64,000 nt of DNA, taken from contig CM041084.1 in NCBI GenBank assembly GCA_023079485.1, forward strand, positions 36,157,609-36,221,608. The letters run 5' to 3'. The translations under genes and the position numbers were made by a program. Source of the stretch: Archilochus colubris (lineage: Eukaryota > Chordata > Aves > Apodiformes > Trochilidae). Numbering within the stretch: position 1 is the stretch's first letter; the number at the start of each line of letters is the position of its first letter. The notes beneath the pieces are model-generated. The model saw nothing but the letters and a program-made list of their open reading frames with translations. It made no database searches and had not been told where the DNA came from. This document shows, one piece after another, positions 61,579-64,000 of this stretch.

Positions 61579-64000
61579 TTCAACACCAGCTGAACATCAT
61601 TGGAGTTTCACTGCTGTAAGCTTCTCCTAATTGATTCTCCTAGCAACAGATGTTAAGAGTTGATTGACACTGGTTCCTTGTTTGGAGCTTTTGCAATAAA
61701 CAAAGCCACAATGAGTAATTCTGCTGTTCCACTTTGGTTGTTTAGTTTGTGTAGCTATCCCAAGGAAAAAAAAAAACAATGACAGAGTCAGCATTAAGGG
61801 AACAGGTAAGTTTCTACAGGTGTCTTATTTCTGTTATCACAGAAAAGAATCTTTATAAATTTTCAACAAATGTAAGTACACTGAAGCAAACAGGTATGTG
61901 CATGACTATTATGCTAAATAGTAAGTTGTCCCTTATCTTTTTCTCATCTCAAACTTTGTCATAAATGAAATAAATTATATTAGGACTATTCAGAAAAGAT
62001 CATAAACATCAAGAATTAATTTCTGCAGTAAACATTAACTTTGAGGGGGCCAGGACTTCACTCTTGTGTCCCAGTAATGTAGTACAGGTTATTTCCTGCT
62101 GTTTTCTTGTGTCTGTTTCAAACATTCTTATTCACTATTGGGTTAATCATCTACTAAATACTGTCTCCAGGTGGTTTGGGTTTATTGTTGTTATCTCCAT
62201 GGCCCCAAGGGACTTTATCTTCCAAAGAATTGAGGGGAGCCCAAGCCCAGTGATACTATGCAAGAAATAGAGACAGAAACAAAATACATCAGCAACTGTA
62301 TCAGCATGCTTTGGTTTATACCACATTCTGGTTTGAACATAAGGGTTTTTTTAAGCACTTAGCATACACCCTGAAGTCTCAAGTTGCTCCAGATTGCGTA
62401 AGGAGGTAAAAATGATGTTTGTTAAAGAGGTGCAGAGAACTGAGGAAAAAAAATGAACCATGAACTAATGGGTGGGGTACAATTAAGAGAAACTTTGTAG
62501 GTTAAGATTTATAATCCGTATTTAGGTGACTGCTGATGTGTCCATAGCCACATACCTTTATCCCGTGCTCACATCAAATTTGAATGAGAATTGTCCTACT
62601 TATTAGGCTTTCAGAAAGGGGGTTGGTTCTTACTTATGCCACAGATCCTATAGACAAACCACTTATTTTACCTTAAGTATCTTCTTCCTGTAAAACAGTG
62701 AGTATTTTCCTCTATTACAGAAGAATTTGAAAGGTAGATTTATTAGTGGTTGTGAGATGATTAACTACTATGAGAATAAAGGCAGTAATCAAAGACTGGG
62801 ATTTAGAAAAGCAAGTTTGGGATATAGGAAGGTTACTTAATAGACTTAGGAGTTGGATTCATGGCTTGAGAATTTGAATACTGAGGATCCTTATCAGATA
62901 TGGAATAATTTTAATTCAAACAGGCATTGATGTTGTCAAAGTGGAAAATCTGGAGAGAAAAGTATAGAATTCTTGATCAACAAAGAGTTTACATTTTGTA
63001 AAATCTTTATTCTTTATGATGTTTGTTCATCTTCAAAATATCAACCTCTATAGAAATCAAATTAATTTTTTCTCATGTTGTTCTGAATAATGCAGAAAAC
63101 AAATGACTGAATTTAGCTCTCATAAATAAAAACATAGAGGAATCAATTCATCTACACCCTGAAGGAAGAAGGGTGAGGCTAACCAAGGACTGGATCAAGT
63201 GTTAAATGAGTGTTTTATATCAATTTTCAGCAAAGGTGATGTGTAAAGAGGATAATGCTAGATACTCCTCCATGCCTCTCCAACACCACAATTGTTCTTT
63301 CCAAATTCTTGCACAGGCTAAAGCTGTTTCCCTGCCTAAATACTTGTCATTTGATGGTTCCACTTCTGTCATTTAAATTTTTTTTCATGTTTTTATGTCT
63401 TTGTATTACAGTAGGACCAGTTCTGGATGTTATTTTTTTCTTGCCTTCTTAAGCAATTGTTCTAAGGTTTTAAAGTTTCTCCATCTCTTTCTAAAGAGCA
63501 ACATGATGTTTAGTGACAAAGTTTTTGCATTACTGTATTAAATAGAAAAAGCTTGAAGTTACATTCCTTTTGAAGTTTTCAGAGTTACATGAATTTTTTT
63601 GACTACTTAAAGCTATAACAACAAAAGGTATTTGACAAAAATGAGGATAGAGCAACAAAAGTTATGTCCAAGTAAAAGCAAAAATTAAGTTTCTACAATT
63701 CAGAATCTTCATTCTGACAGCATATGCAAGCCTAGTAGCAAGGATTTATTAATATGGGTATTCACAAGTCCTATGCAAAGACTGAGAATAGCCAATATAG
63801 TATCTATATCTATGAAAAGAAGCAAAAAGGTAATCCAGGCAAGTACAGATCTGTAAATAGGATTTCAGCAGTATACAGACAGAACAGATTGTAAAAGAGC
63901 ATGAAGAAAAATTGAATCCAGGTTAATTAGAACATTGGTATCAGAAAGGTAGATCAGCTTACATAAACCCAGTAGCTTTTAAAATTAGTTAATAGATTTC
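61579..64000. other. gene-free A+T-rich sequence
   Basis: No gene, RNA or mobile element is recognised. The longest frames are about 68 codons. The only low-complexity item is an A10-type run at 61,767-61,778. Confidence 0.6.

Noticed and set aside
61104..61630. 136- and 109-codon plus-strand frames
   Set aside because: They cross an LTR fragment and the second T/G tract; again due to composition.
1..64000. CRISPR arrays, bacterial operons, phage or plasmid genes
   Set aside because: No direct-repeat/spacer arrays or prokaryotic gene density; the sequence is vertebrate in character.

Overview
The window looks like a piece of a bird nuclear genome, mostly gene-free. Evidence: vertebrate-type A+T-rich intergenic sequence (CpG-poor outside a few islands), two CR1 LINE 3' ends (one with the typical ATTCTATG tail repeat), several avian-type ERV LTR relics, no SINE families and few repeats overall. 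I could not name the species. No open reading frame exceeds 163 codons. The longest come from low-complexity T/G tracts, and I recognise no host protein-coding exon, tRNA or rRNA. I therefore read the window as a gene desert or the inside of a very large intron.

Layout. 1-12.1 kb: unique A+T-rich sequence with a small GC-rich patch at the left edge and a ~45-bp CR1 3' end near 8.75 kb. 12.1-12.6 kb: the only clear CpG island, with a GC box, a G-quadruplex-type run and a strong GT donor; it is a candidate promoter of an unidentified transcript. 16.05-17.1 kb: a minus-strand CR1 copy split by a 324-bp solo LTR (family A) with a 6-bp target duplication. 20.9-21.5 kb: a modular repeat resembling a common avian ERV LTR. 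21.5-40.7 kb: unique A+T-rich sequence with stretches that look like conserved noncoding elements. 40.7-41.2 kb: a rearranged family A LTR whose two parts face each other around a C/A-rich tract. 44.77-45.54 kb: the broken remains of a Ty3/gypsy reverse transcriptase. 50.46-50.83 kb: a second type of solo LTR with a perfect 6-bp target duplication. 51.3-51.7 kb: a strongly A+T-rich block. 52.07 kb: a short-loop G-quadruplex motif. 60.44-61.58 kb: a compound locus made of a GC-rich segment with a minus-strand polyadenylation-type signal, two copies of a ~350-375-bp unit built around T/G-only tracts, a truncated family A LTR between them and a TTGCC microsatellite.

The recognisable features are therefore fossils of retroelements layered over time (CR1 first, then family A LTR), plus one candidate regulatory island. 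There is no operon or pathway here, and I saw no CRISPR array or intact mobile element. The most unusual item is the Ty3/gypsy pol relic, because that superfamily is scarce in bird genomes.
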